Source: Planctomycetota bacterium
GTDB lineage: Bacteria > Planctomycetota > JACOTG01 > JAJDCM01
DNA: 56,329 nucleotides
NCBI GenBank assembly: GCA_029260825.1
Contig: JAJDCM010000315.1
Span: 1 to 56,329 of the forward strand
Direction: 5' to 3'
Shown here one piece after another: positions 9,139 through 16,867 of this stretch (position 1 is the first letter of the stretch; each line of letters opens with the position of its first letter). Below the pieces are notes generated by a model, which saw nothing but the letters and a program-made list of their open reading frames with translations, searched no databases and was not told the origin of the DNA. The translations under genes were made by a program, and so were the position numbers.

Positions 9139-10739
9139 TCTCCGCGCATCTCAAAGGAGTCGCTCAACGACTCTATGTTTTCATGGCCCTCATCTTCATC
9201 GCGACATCACCCGGTCGCTCTCAATCAATGATTCCCGAGGATCCATCGGTCCATGCACTCAAGAAGCTCCACCCGGTGCTTGTCGAATACGTGGAGACGA
9301 TGGGAATCCTCCCGGTCGATCTCACAGAATTGAAGAGACTGGGGTTCGTCCAGGACGCCAGGGTGCTCTTTCCTCCCAGGAGTCTTGCGGCCATCCTGAA
9401 TCATTCCGACCATGAAGGACTGACTCCGTGGCGGGTCGTCAATCGAAAGATGGACGGCTACGTTCTCGTGAGCGATGAGGCCAGGGATCATCGGGTCTAC
9501 GCTCTTCACGCGGACGGCCATGTGGAGATCTTTCGAGGATCTTTGTTCTCCTGGTACGGAAGCTGGCAAACCGAGTTTGACATCCCAAAGACCGCAACAG
9601 GAGATGAACGCGGCATCACCATCAAGGAGCTCAGCTTGTCGGTCTTCGAAGTTTCGACGGGAAAAGAGCGACCCGCCGTTGTGATTCACGGGAGTCCACT
9701 CGATGATTTCTATGGATCTCTTGGCGGATCGCGGCTTCTCAACGTCGGAGGCCATCAGGTGACGACGGTCCGGGCGCTGAAACGATTCCTGACCTCGCCT
9801 GCGGGTCGGCGCCTCGCCCGGGCACCACTCGAGGTGATTCGAGACGGAGAAATCGTCCAGGTCGGCCTGCAGAGACGATCCATGTCTCTTCCCCTTCCGC
9901 CCCGAAACCTGCTTCCCGAAGGTACGAAAAGCCCAGGAGCCGATCAAAGATCAACCCGGCAAGTGCAGGAGACTCCCACAGCGCGGACGGCTCCCCGATC
10001 GACTCCGGATGAGTCAACCACTCAAGCCAGCACAGAAGCCCGTCCTTCGAAAGAACTGGTAGAAGCCGCGAAAGGGGGAGATCTTGAAACAGTGCGCCGT
10101 CTCCTGAAAACGGGGGCGGATGTCGAATCAAAGGATAGCAGGGGACAGAACGCCCTCCTTCATGCAAGTTACAAGGGCCATCTTGGCGTCGTGCAAGAGC
10201 TGATTCGTGCCGGCGCGGATGTGAACATGGTTGGTTCGAGGGGAGAGACCCCACTTCTCGCCGCGGCGGACGGGGGGAATCCGGAAGTCTTGAAAGCACT
10301 GATTGCCGCAGGAGGTAATCGTGACTATCGAAATGACGGCGGTGCCACTCTTCTCGCTGCCGCGGCGAATCGGGGCGATATCGAGACGATCCGGACGATC
10401 CTTGATCTTGGCGTCGATGTCAACGCGAATCGATGTTTCCGACGAGGAATCCGGGTCGAGGCGACCGCCCTCATGATCGCCGCTTCTCGCCGTCGTGATG
10501 AGGCAGTGTCTTTTCTTCTGAGAAGGGGAGCGGCCGTCGATTCCGTGGGGGATCAGGGAATGACAGCCCTCATGGCAGCCGCCGAAGCGCGAGCTGACTC
10601 GGTCGTTTCCCTTCTTCTTGCATCCGGGGCAGACCCACGGCTCGTCGATGAAAGGGGCCGAACCGCTCTTGCAATCGCCAAGGACCGGGAATCGGAGAGA
10701 TCCGTTCGGCTTCTGGAAAGCGCCATGCGTTCCCAGTAG
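9135..10739 (+). CDS. Exported ankyrin-repeat protein with PDZ-like segment
   Basis: 534 residues from the ATG at 9135, which overlaps the preceding stop by 4 nt, so the two genes are probably translationally coupled. A signal peptide (LYVFMALIFIATSPGRSQS) is followed by about 150 residues I do not recognise, a possible PDZ-like stretch near 175-260 (GSRLLNVGGHQVTTVRALKRFL, then PLEVIRDGEIVQVGL), a polar linker, and ankyrin repeats from about 306 to 530 (GDLETVRRLLKTGADVESKD and following units). Ankyrin repeats indicate protein binding; with the signal peptide this should act in the periplasm or outside. It may partner the large kinase-like protein upstream. Confidence 0.85.
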   Translation: MISAHLKGVAQRLYVFMALIFIATSPGRSQSMIPEDPSVHALKKLHPVLVEYVETMGILPVDLTELKRLGFVQDARVLFPPRSLAAILNHSDHEGLTPWRVVNRKMDGYVLVSDEARDHRVYALHADGHVEIFRGSLFSWYGSWQTEFDIPKTATGDERGITIKELSLSVFEVSTGKERPAVVIHGSPLDDFYGSLGGSRLLNVGGHQVTTVRALKRFLTSPAGRRLARAPLEVIRDGEIVQVGLQRRSMSLPLPPRNLLPEGTKSPGADQRSTRQVQETPTARTAPRSTPDESTTQASTEARPSKELVEAAKGGDLETVRRLLKTGADVESKDSRGQNALLHASYKGHLGVVQELIRAGADVNMVGSRGETPLLAAADGGNPEVLKALIAAGGNRDYRNDGGATLLAAAANRGDIETIRTILDLGVDVNANRCFRRGIRVEATALMIAASRRRDEAVSFLLRRGAAVDSVGDQGMTALMAAAEARADSVVSLLLASGADPRLVDERGRTALAIAKDRESERSVRLLESAMRSQ

Positions 10740-10754
10740 ATCAACCACCGGAGG

Positions 10755-11468
10755 CTAAGGTAGGTATGGACGAAGGGCCCGGATCAGATCATCGAGGGCC
10801 TCTCGGTCCCGGACCGATGCCGCAAGCTCATCCACAAACAGGATGCCAAAGCGCCTCCGCGCCCGATGTTTCAGATACGCGATCTCCCGCGGAGTCCGTT
10901 TCATTCGCTCGGCAAGATCCACGCTGCCAACACCGTCCGTCGCGAGCAGATCATCGAGGATCCGAGCGTAGGTCTCATTGCGGCCGCGGATCTTCTCGAG
11001 GCATCGATCCACGACAATCCTGACGATCGAGCTGTCAAATTCGGCCTCCGCGGGATCCGGCGCATCGCCTGGAATCGACTCCAAGACCTCTGCCGACTCC
11101 AACCCGGGAGGGCGCCTCTTTTTTCGATGCTTATGCTCGAGATAGTCGTAAACGTGACGACGAAGCTGGGTCTGAAGATAGGCTCGAAAGCACCGGATCA
11201 CGGCAGCATCCCGGGACAACCATCCCTTCTCCAGACAACACGTGAGGTATTCTTGAACCACATCGGACGCCTCTTCCAGACTCACGGAGCCACCCGTTGC
11301 GGTGGTGAGAATCCGTCGCACGTACTGCTGCATTGCCGGCGTGTACTGGTGAAAAAGAAACCGCCAGCTTTCTTCCCACATCGGATCGTCACGATCATCC
11401 GGGGGCGGCACCAGGGAGCGCCGTGTTCGGATCAACGCCAATCGTTCTGTGTTCTCAAGAATTCCCAT
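10755..11468 (-). CDS. ECF-type RNA polymerase sigma factor
   Basis: 237 residues. Region 2 is visible as YTPAMQQYVRRIL ... SDVVQEYL and a basic segment (FRAYLQTQLRRHVYDYLEHKHRKK). Region 4 appears in the C-terminal third, with a helix-turn-helix-like SVDLAERMKRTPREIAYLKHRARRRF. The protein resembles the planctomycete-type ECF-like factors found near Ser/Thr kinases. It is convergent with the ankyrin gene, 15 nt apart, and no anti-sigma gene adjoins it. Its -10 element lies so close to the ATG that the mRNA may be almost leaderless. Which promoters it reads cannot be told here. Confidence 0.85.
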   Translation of the reverse strand: MGILENTERLALIRTRRSLVPPPDDRDDPMWEESWRFLFHQYTPAMQQYVRRILTTATGGSVSLEEASDVVQEYLTCCLEKGWLSRDAAVIRCFRAYLQTQLRRHVYDYLEHKHRKKRRPPGLESAEVLESIPGDAPDPAEAEFDSSIVRIVVDRCLEKIRGRNETYARILDDLLATDGVGSVDLAERMKRTPREIAYLKHRARRRFGILFVDELAASVRDREALDDLIRALRPYLP

Positions 11469-11476
11469 GGCTCCGG

Positions 11477-11505
11477 ATTGTAATGAGATCGATGCCCTCT
11501 CACAA
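11477..11505 (-). promoter_or_regulatory. Sigma-70-like promoter of the ECF sigma factor gene
   Basis: On the minus strand TTGTGA (11505-11500) and TACAAT (11482-11477) are separated by 17 nt. The -10 ends only 8 nt before the start codon at 11468, so transcription should begin almost at the ATG. Confidence 0.5.
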
Positions 11506-11527
11506 GCCAGGGGGCCTCCACCAACGA

Positions 11528-11556
11528 TTGACGGAGAGGCGGGACTCGGCTAGGAT
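11528..11556 (+). promoter_or_regulatory. Sigma-70-like promoter of the CocE/NonD hydrolase gene
   Basis: TTGACG (11528-11533), a 17-nt spacer, then TAGGAT (11551-11556). The start codon is 58 nt downstream of the -10. Together with the sigma-gene promoter it makes a divergent control region. Confidence 0.5.
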
Positions 11557-11613
11557 CGCAACCGTAATCAGAGTTGTTCTTGCGGCAAACAATCCCAAGC
11601 GAGGGAAAGACAA

Positions 11614-13506
11614 ATGGTCAGAACCGTCCAGGTCATCTTGTGCGTCACTCTCTGGATCGGAATCCAACCGCTCCTGGCGGAGGAAAACGACGTTGAGAAG
11701 CTCCGAAAAGAGCTGAACGAGATCGCCATCGTCGAAAAGAAGATGATGGTTCCCATGCGAGACGGCATTCGTCTTGCGACCGATGTCTACCGCCCAGAAG
11801 GCCTAAAAGGCCCGTTGCCAGCCATTTTCTGGCGTACTCCCTACAACTTCAACAAGCTGGGAGAGAGTCGGCTGAAGCTCATCATCGCCTCCATGAAACG
11901 GGGCTACGCTTTCATCATCCAGAACGAGCGGGGCAAGTTCTTCTCGGAGGGTGAGTGGGAGATTCTTGGTCTTCCTCGCACCGATGGCTACGACGCTCTT
12001 ACCTGGATCGCCGCCCAGGAATGGTCCAACGGGAAAGTGGGTACCATCGGTTGCTCGTCTTCGGCCGAATGGCAACTTGCCCTGGCTGCGATGGATCATC
12101 CGGCTCATGCCGCGATGGTGCCCATGGCGTCCGGTGCCGGGATCGGGCGGGTCGGCCCCTTCTACGAACAGGGAAACTGGTACCGTGGCGGCGTCTATCA
12201 GATGCTCTTTGCTACCTGGCTCTACGGGGTGCAGAATACCCAGAGGCCTCGTCTCCCGGAGGGCCTACCTCGAGAAGATGTCGTTCGTCTCTCCAGCTAT
12301 TTCGACCTCGCGCCTTCGATGCCCGAAGTTGACTGGAAGGAACAGATCAAACATCTTCCTCTGGTAACCATGATGGAAGCCGTTGACGGTCCAAAAGGCA
12401 TCTATGCCGAGTTCATCCAGCGCCAACCAGATGACCCGGCCTGGTATGAAGGCGGTCTCTACCATGACAACGAATCCTGGGGAGTTCCCGCCCTGTGGTT
12501 GAACTCCTGGTACGACGTCTCGATTGGCCCCAATCTGGCGCTCTTCAACCACGCGATCAAGAACGGAGCCGATGAAGAGGTTCGCGACAATCAGTTCGTC
12601 GTCATCGCTCCAACACCTCATTGCCGGTTCCAGACGGACAAGAAGGAGACCCTTGTCGGCGAACGAAACATGGGGGATGTCCGGCTTGACTACGACGGAC
12701 TGATCGCGCGCTGGTTTGACTTCTGGGTCAAAGGCGAAGACAACGGAGTGCTCGAAGACACACCGAAAGTTCAGTACTACACCATGGGATTGAATGAATG
12801 GCAGTCGTCCACCACCTGGCCCCCGAAGGACGCAAAGACGGTCAGCTGGTACCTCACGAGCAACGGCAAGGCCAACAGCCTCTTTGGCGACGGTGGCATC
12901 GTCGAATCTCCTCCAGAGGAGGATCATCCGGATCAGTTCTCGTATGACCCGACATTGCCTGTCCCGTCGCTCGGAGGCGGGGTCTGCTGCACCGGCGGGG
13001 CGGTCAAACCGGGTTCCTTTGATCAACGAAGCGTCGAAGTCCGCCATGACGTCCTCGTCTATACCAGCGATGCCATGAAGGAGGCAGTCGAAATCACCGG
13101 ATCCATCGGGGTGACGCTCTATGTGTCTTCCGATGCAAAGGACACCGACTTCACGATCAAGCTCATCGATATCTATCCGGACGGAACCGCGTACAATCTG
13201 GAAGAGACCATTCAGAGGACCCGTTTCCGCAACGGCTATGACAAGCAGGTGTTCATGGAGCCCGGCGAGATCTACAAGCTGGAATTCAGTCCCCTGTCAA
13301 CCAGCGCCCTGATCAGCAAAGGACACCGGATCCGCATCGAAGTGTCGAGCAGCAACTTCCCGCGCTTTGCCCGCAATCTCAACACGGGTGGCAACAACTG
13401 GGATGAGTCGGAAGGGGTGGTGGCCCGTAACAGCGTGCATCATTCCAGCGAGTACCCATCGCAGATCCGGCTACCGATTATACGTCGCCCCGAGACCCGG
13501 CAGTAG
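11614..13506 (+). CDS. CocE/NonD family alpha/beta hydrolase, exported
   Basis: 630 residues with a signal peptide (VILCVTLWIGIQPLLA). The N-terminal core has the family pattern MRDGIRLATDVYRPEG, then RTPYN, a strand leading to an oxyanion-type region, and the nucleophile elbow GTIGCSSSAEWQ with S148 as predicted catalytic serine. The family elbow is usually GxSYxG, so this version is divergent. The C-terminal half has the jelly-roll X-Pro dipeptidyl-peptidase C-domain pattern (TGSIGVTLYVSSDAKDTDF, then GHRIRIEVSSSNFPRFARN). Family members cleave amide or ester bonds (X-Pro peptides, cocaine, glutaryl-acylase substrates); the substrate here is not predictable. It stands alone behind its own promoter. 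Confidence 0.9.
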   Translation: MVRTVQVILCVTLWIGIQPLLAEENDVEKLRKELNEIAIVEKKMMVPMRDGIRLATDVYRPEGLKGPLPAIFWRTPYNFNKLGESRLKLIIASMKRGYAFIIQNERGKFFSEGEWEILGLPRTDGYDALTWIAAQEWSNGKVGTIGCSSSAEWQLALAAMDHPAHAAMVPMASGAGIGRVGPFYEQGNWYRGGVYQMLFATWLYGVQNTQRPRLPEGLPREDVVRLSSYFDLAPSMPEVDWKEQIKHLPLVTMMEAVDGPKGIYAEFIQRQPDDPAWYEGGLYHDNESWGVPALWLNSWYDVSIGPNLALFNHAIKNGADEEVRDNQFVVIAPTPHCRFQTDKKETLVGERNMGDVRLDYDGLIARWFDFWVKGEDNGVLEDTPKVQYYTMGLNEWQSSTTWPPKDAKTVSWYLTSNGKANSLFGDGGIVESPPEEDHPDQFSYDPTLPVPSLGGGVCCTGGAVKPGSFDQRSVEVRHDVLVYTSDAMKEAVEITGSIGVTLYVSSDAKDTDFTIKLIDIYPDGTAYNLEETIQRTRFRNGYDKQVFMEPGEIYKLEFSPLSTSALISKGHRIRIEVSSSNFPRFARNLNTGGNNWDESEGVVARNSVHHSSEYPSQIRLPIIRRPETRQ

Positions 13507-13527
13507 GGATAGCTACGATGTCACCCT

Positions 13528-14658
13528 TCAGCGCCTGGAACGAATGATCTTCTTGACCGGCTCCGAGAGAGCCTTTCCTGCGATTTCGTTGCCAAGTCGA
13601 TTCCAGTGAGTATCGCCAAACTTGTAAACGGGCTCGACACGATGGCGATCCCTGAGTTCCTCGAGTGGATCAACGACGGGAATCTTGTTTTCCTCAAGAA
13701 GGGAACCGAGTCTCTTGTTCGGTCCATCTCGATCATAGTCTTCCGGGTTCCCTGAAAACTCTTCCATGACCCGGGAGAACAGATCATCGGAAACCTGAAC
13801 TTCGTCCGGAATGAGGAGTACAAGAAGCCGCACTCCATCTTCTTCCAGCTCTTTTGCGAAGGTCAAGATCGCCTTTTCCGTCGCACGAAAGCCCCTTCTT
13901 ACGTTCCCGTGGGGATCTTTGTCACACACGGACGCCCTGGCATTTTCGATGGCCAAGAAACCAGGGCTCCAATCATCTGGTTCCTTGTTGGTCTCGGTCT
14001 CTTCCGTTCCTTCCTGGGCATGAACCTGACTGGAAAAGAACCCACGAAGAAGGCGGTAAGCATGAGACCAGAAGAACATTCGGGCGAGCCTCCCTGGCGC
14101 ATCCTGTGGATCGGTTAGCTCTCCATCCACCACGCGAAACCAGGTGGGTTCTCCGTTTTCGAGAATGTCACCGCCGATAAAGAAACCAAGAATCACGAGA
14201 TCCGGCGAGAACTGGGCCACGAACTTCTTGTAATGCCCGATCTCTTGATGGGTATTATAGGCCGGGACTCCGCAGTTCATCACTTCGATCGGAAACGGGA
14301 AACCTCCGTCCGTAAGTTCCCTTTCAAGCACCTTGGGAAACACGTCGGCTTTCTCAACAATTCCGAAAGTGAAGGAGTCGCCGATCACGGCAATCCGGAA
14401 GGCATCTTCCTCCTTTTTCAAGGAGAACTCTCGATCTCTGAAGCCGATTGAATTTGAACCCTCGTCGGGAAGGTTGGGGCGAACCCGATGGCCAAGATCC
14501 TCATCGAGAAGGAAGATCCCCCGGCCCGCAAAAACAGAAATTTGCGGATTGAAGATGCGAACCGCGACCTCGGCGAGAGAAAGCCCAACGACTACGGCAA
14601 AGAAAGCCGTGATCATTCGAAACATCCATCGTCGTTTCTTGTTCGTCCCGCTTCTCAT
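13528..14658 (-). CDS. SGNH/GDSL-like hydrolase with N-terminal membrane anchor
   Basis: 376 residues. One N-terminal hydrophobic helix (MITAFFAVVVGLSLAEVAVRIF) is probably a membrane anchor. The SGNH blocks are present: GDSFTFG with nucleophile S95, NCGVPAYNT as the Gly/Asn block, and near the C terminus GDTHWNRLGNEIAG with the catalytic Asp/His. This layout resembles AlgJ/AlgX-type and related O-acyl transferases or esterases acting on surface polysaccharides, so a role in envelope glycan acylation is plausible but inferred. It is the last gene of a minus-strand run with the toroid protein and the lipoprotein. Confidence 0.87.
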   Translation of the reverse strand: MRSGTNKKRRWMFRMITAFFAVVVGLSLAEVAVRIFNPQISVFAGRGIFLLDEDLGHRVRPNLPDEGSNSIGFRDREFSLKKEEDAFRIAVIGDSFTFGIVEKADVFPKVLERELTDGGFPFPIEVMNCGVPAYNTHQEIGHYKKFVAQFSPDLVILGFFIGGDILENGEPTWFRVVDGELTDPQDAPGRLARMFFWSHAYRLLRGFFSSQVHAQEGTEETETNKEPDDWSPGFLAIENARASVCDKDPHGNVRRGFRATEKAILTFAKELEEDGVRLLVLLIPDEVQVSDDLFSRVMEEFSGNPEDYDRDGPNKRLGSLLEENKIPVVDPLEELRDRHRVEPVYKFGDTHWNRLGNEIAGKALSEPVKKIIRSRR

Positions 14659-14712
14659 CTCGGATCAAATGTTTCCTTCAACTTGAGTCTCCATGAAGAG
14701 GCCGGACAGGAG

Positions 14713-15921
14713 TTACTCTTCCGAATGCTTGAGGCCCGCCTGCAGGGCAAGTACCGAGAAGCTGGTGGAGTAGAGCCAGGAGTACGTCGAACCCACGAAA
14801 TCGATGCTCGACCCATCTTTCCACTGCGCCTTGATCAAATGTGGACGCAAACGGGCATGAAGGGCTTCCCGCTCCTGCGCTGGCAATTCCTCGATCACCC
14901 GGGCTGCATAGTAGTGGCCGAAGAAATAAAAGTAGCCGGCGTTCGCGTAGTAGGACTCATGTGGGATGGGCTTCATTCGAGCAACATCGAGAAACTTGTG
15001 TTCCCGAAAAAAGACATCAACTCCCTCCCGCATCCTCTCCTCGGTAGCCATCTTGGAGCCGGCCCGGCGAAGAGCCCAGTTGCAGACCTGGATCCGACTC
15101 AAACTCCCCTTCACCTGATTGATATGCTCTCCACCGTTGATCCGGGGAATCGGGTCAAGACCATAGGTGAAGGCTCCGTTGGGGAGGCGACATCGCTCCA
15201 CATACTTCGTTGCCCGAGCAATCAATTTCGCGTCGACGGGCCAACCCAGTTCCTTTGCTCGAACAAGGGATGGCATCACGCAGGCCGTGGCAAAACTTGT
15301 CGACCAGGTGGGGCGACGAGAAACAACGATTCCTTCATAATAGCCCCAGCCACCCAGGGGATCCTGATTCTTCTCGAGCTGTTCGTAACACTCGATCCCT
15401 CGCCGTGTGATCCGATCTTTCCATTCCGGAGACTGAAACCGGGGGTCATCCGCAGCTTGCACCATCGTTTGGATGTAGTAGAGGCGGGTCCAGTTGTTGT
15501 CAATATCCCAATCGCTGCCGCGGAGAGGTAATGGGTTTTCGAGCAGCCAGGAGAGGCTCTTTTCGAGGCCTTCTCGAACTTCGGTCGTTTCCTCGACCGC
15601 AAGGAGCGCACTGCAAACAAGAGCACATCCCGCCATCTTCCACGCATAAAAGCTAGCGTTTGAATAGCCCTCTTCCCACAGAGACTCCACCGTGCTCGTT
15701 CCAAACGAACCATCCGGAAGCTGGGTTCGGAGGAGATATCCGATTGAACGATCAATCGACGCTTTGGCGTCTTCTTTTGTCATGGTGGCGGGCCCGATTT
15801 TCGGGTCTTTCACCTGGACAGTCGGAGTTTCTTCCTCCCTGGGTTCAAGAGTCAACCCCGGAACCGAGAGACAAAGAGAAACACAAGCCGCGATGACCCC
15901 GTACCACGCAAGGCGAGCCAT
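14713..15921 (-). CDS. Exported prenyltransferase/squalene-oxidase-repeat (alpha-alpha toroid) protein
   Basis: About 402 residues. The ATG at 15921 shares one base with the upstream stop (TGATG); a GTG at 15924 with AGGAGG 7 nt upstream is the alternative. A signal peptide (YGVIAACVSLCLSVPGLTL) precedes helical repeats typical of the terpenoid cyclase/prenyltransferase toroid: IGYLLRTQLPDGSFG, QDPLGGWGYYEG, CRLPNGAFTYGLD. No DxDD or other cyclase motif is evident, and export argues against an isoprenoid enzyme. Many planctomycetes encode such exported toroids of unknown function. It lies between a lipoprotein gene and an SGNH hydrolase gene on the same strand. Confidence 0.85.
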   Translation of the reverse strand: MARLAWYGVIAACVSLCLSVPGLTLEPREEETPTVQVKDPKIGPATMTKEDAKASIDRSIGYLLRTQLPDGSFGTSTVESLWEEGYSNASFYAWKMAGCALVCSALLAVEETTEVREGLEKSLSWLLENPLPLRGSDWDIDNNWTRLYYIQTMVQAADDPRFQSPEWKDRITRRGIECYEQLEKNQDPLGGWGYYEGIVVSRRPTWSTSFATACVMPSLVRAKELGWPVDAKLIARATKYVERCRLPNGAFTYGLDPIPRINGGEHINQVKGSLSRIQVCNWALRRAGSKMATEERMREGVDVFFREHKFLDVARMKPIPHESYYANAGYFYFFGHYYAARVIEELPAQEREALHARLRPHLIKAQWKDGSSIDFVGSTYSWLYSTSFSVLALQAGLKHSEE

Positions 15922-16709
15922 CACTTTTCATCCTCCTCATCGTCTTGAGGATCTTCGTTTCGAAGCTTCGAAATCTCGCGCCGCAGTTCCTCCATGCCGT
16001 GCTTCGCTTTCAGTTCCTTCAGCTTGCGGGAAAGAACCTGCTCTTCCTGCTTCGACTTCGCCTTGCGAAGATCGCTCATGGCATTACTAACCGCAACCGT
16101 TCGCTCTCGTAATGTCTTGGGAAGTTCATGGTCGGTGAGAGTTGCATTATCTTTCTGTCTCATCTCAAGGTCGCTCTTTGCAAACTGAAGCCGCTTCTGC
16201 CCCCTCTGCAAAACAAGCTCCTTGGTGAGGGTTGCGATCTCTTCCTTCTGGTACATGACCTCGAGTTCGTGAAGCTCTTGACGCTGGGCTTCCATGTTCC
16301 AGGTCGCCCGCTCAAGCCCGAGGTTGGACCGGGACAACTTCATGGGACTCTCCACATCCTGGAAATGCTGAAGCGCCTCCTGGGTATTCTTCAGCTCCCG
16401 TTCAGCTTTTTCGATCGATTCCTCCGAGGCCCGTTCCGCAACCGCCGCATTGAGAGCTTCGATTTCTCTCTCGAGCTCCGCATAGTGCAGCTGCTGTTCC
16501 TTCTTTCGAAGCTTGTCGACCTTTTCCTCGGCCTTTTTCTTTGCGCTTTTTTCCTTCGCTTTGGCGGATTTGGCAGCATCTTCTTTGGAATCAGACTTCG
16601 AGCCCGTCGACTCAGCCTGTGACGATCCACCTTTCCGGAAACTGGCGCATCCGCTTGCAGCCACCAGCGAGAGCACCAACACCAGAACAAGACCTCTGTT
16701 TCGCACCAT
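15921..16709 (-). CDS. Lipoprotein with long coiled coil
   Basis: 262 residues. A lipoprotein signal ends in the lipobox VAASGC (MVRNRGLVLVLVLSLVAASGCASF), followed by a Lys/Ser/Ala-rich linker and a nearly continuous charged coiled coil from about 55 to 250, with an acidic tail (PQDDEEDEK). GGAG lies 5 nt before the ATG. No enzymatic motif is seen; a periplasmic structural or tethering role is likely. It is the first gene of the run with the toroid and SGNH proteins. Confidence 0.83.
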   Translation of the reverse strand: MVRNRGLVLVLVLSLVAASGCASFRKGGSSQAESTGSKSDSKEDAAKSAKAKEKSAKKKAEEKVDKLRKKEQQLHYAELEREIEALNAAVAERASEESIEKAERELKNTQEALQHFQDVESPMKLSRSNLGLERATWNMEAQRQELHELEVMYQKEEIATLTKELVLQRGQKRLQFAKSDLEMRQKDNATLTDHELPKTLRERTVAVSNAMSDLRKAKSKQEEQVLSRKLKELKAKHGMEELRREISKLRNEDPQDDEEDEK

Positions 16710-16802
16710 GACGACTCCGGAAGAAGGGACATTGAATGGGAACGATCCATCATACCGGTCCCGATTGTAGGGTCTATTCTCCTGGATCCAAGTTTGTGAA
16801 AC

Positions 16803-16839
16803 AAAAAACCCCTTTCGGCTGGGATGGCCAAAAGGGGTT
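16803..16839 (-). terminator. Rho-independent terminator of the metalloprotease gene
   Basis: A perfect 9-bp stem (AACCCCTTT at 16807-16815 pairing with AAAGGGGTT at 16831-16839) is followed, on the minus strand, by a run of T (the complement of 16803-16808). It sits 29 nt past the metalloprotease stop codon. Confidence 0.85.
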
Positions 16840-16867
16840 GTGCAAGAGGTCTCAATCGTTGACAGGC

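Noticed and set aside
11131-11379. An open frame inside the ECF sigma factor gene
   Set aside because: It lies in another frame of a well-supported sigma factor and has no features of its own.
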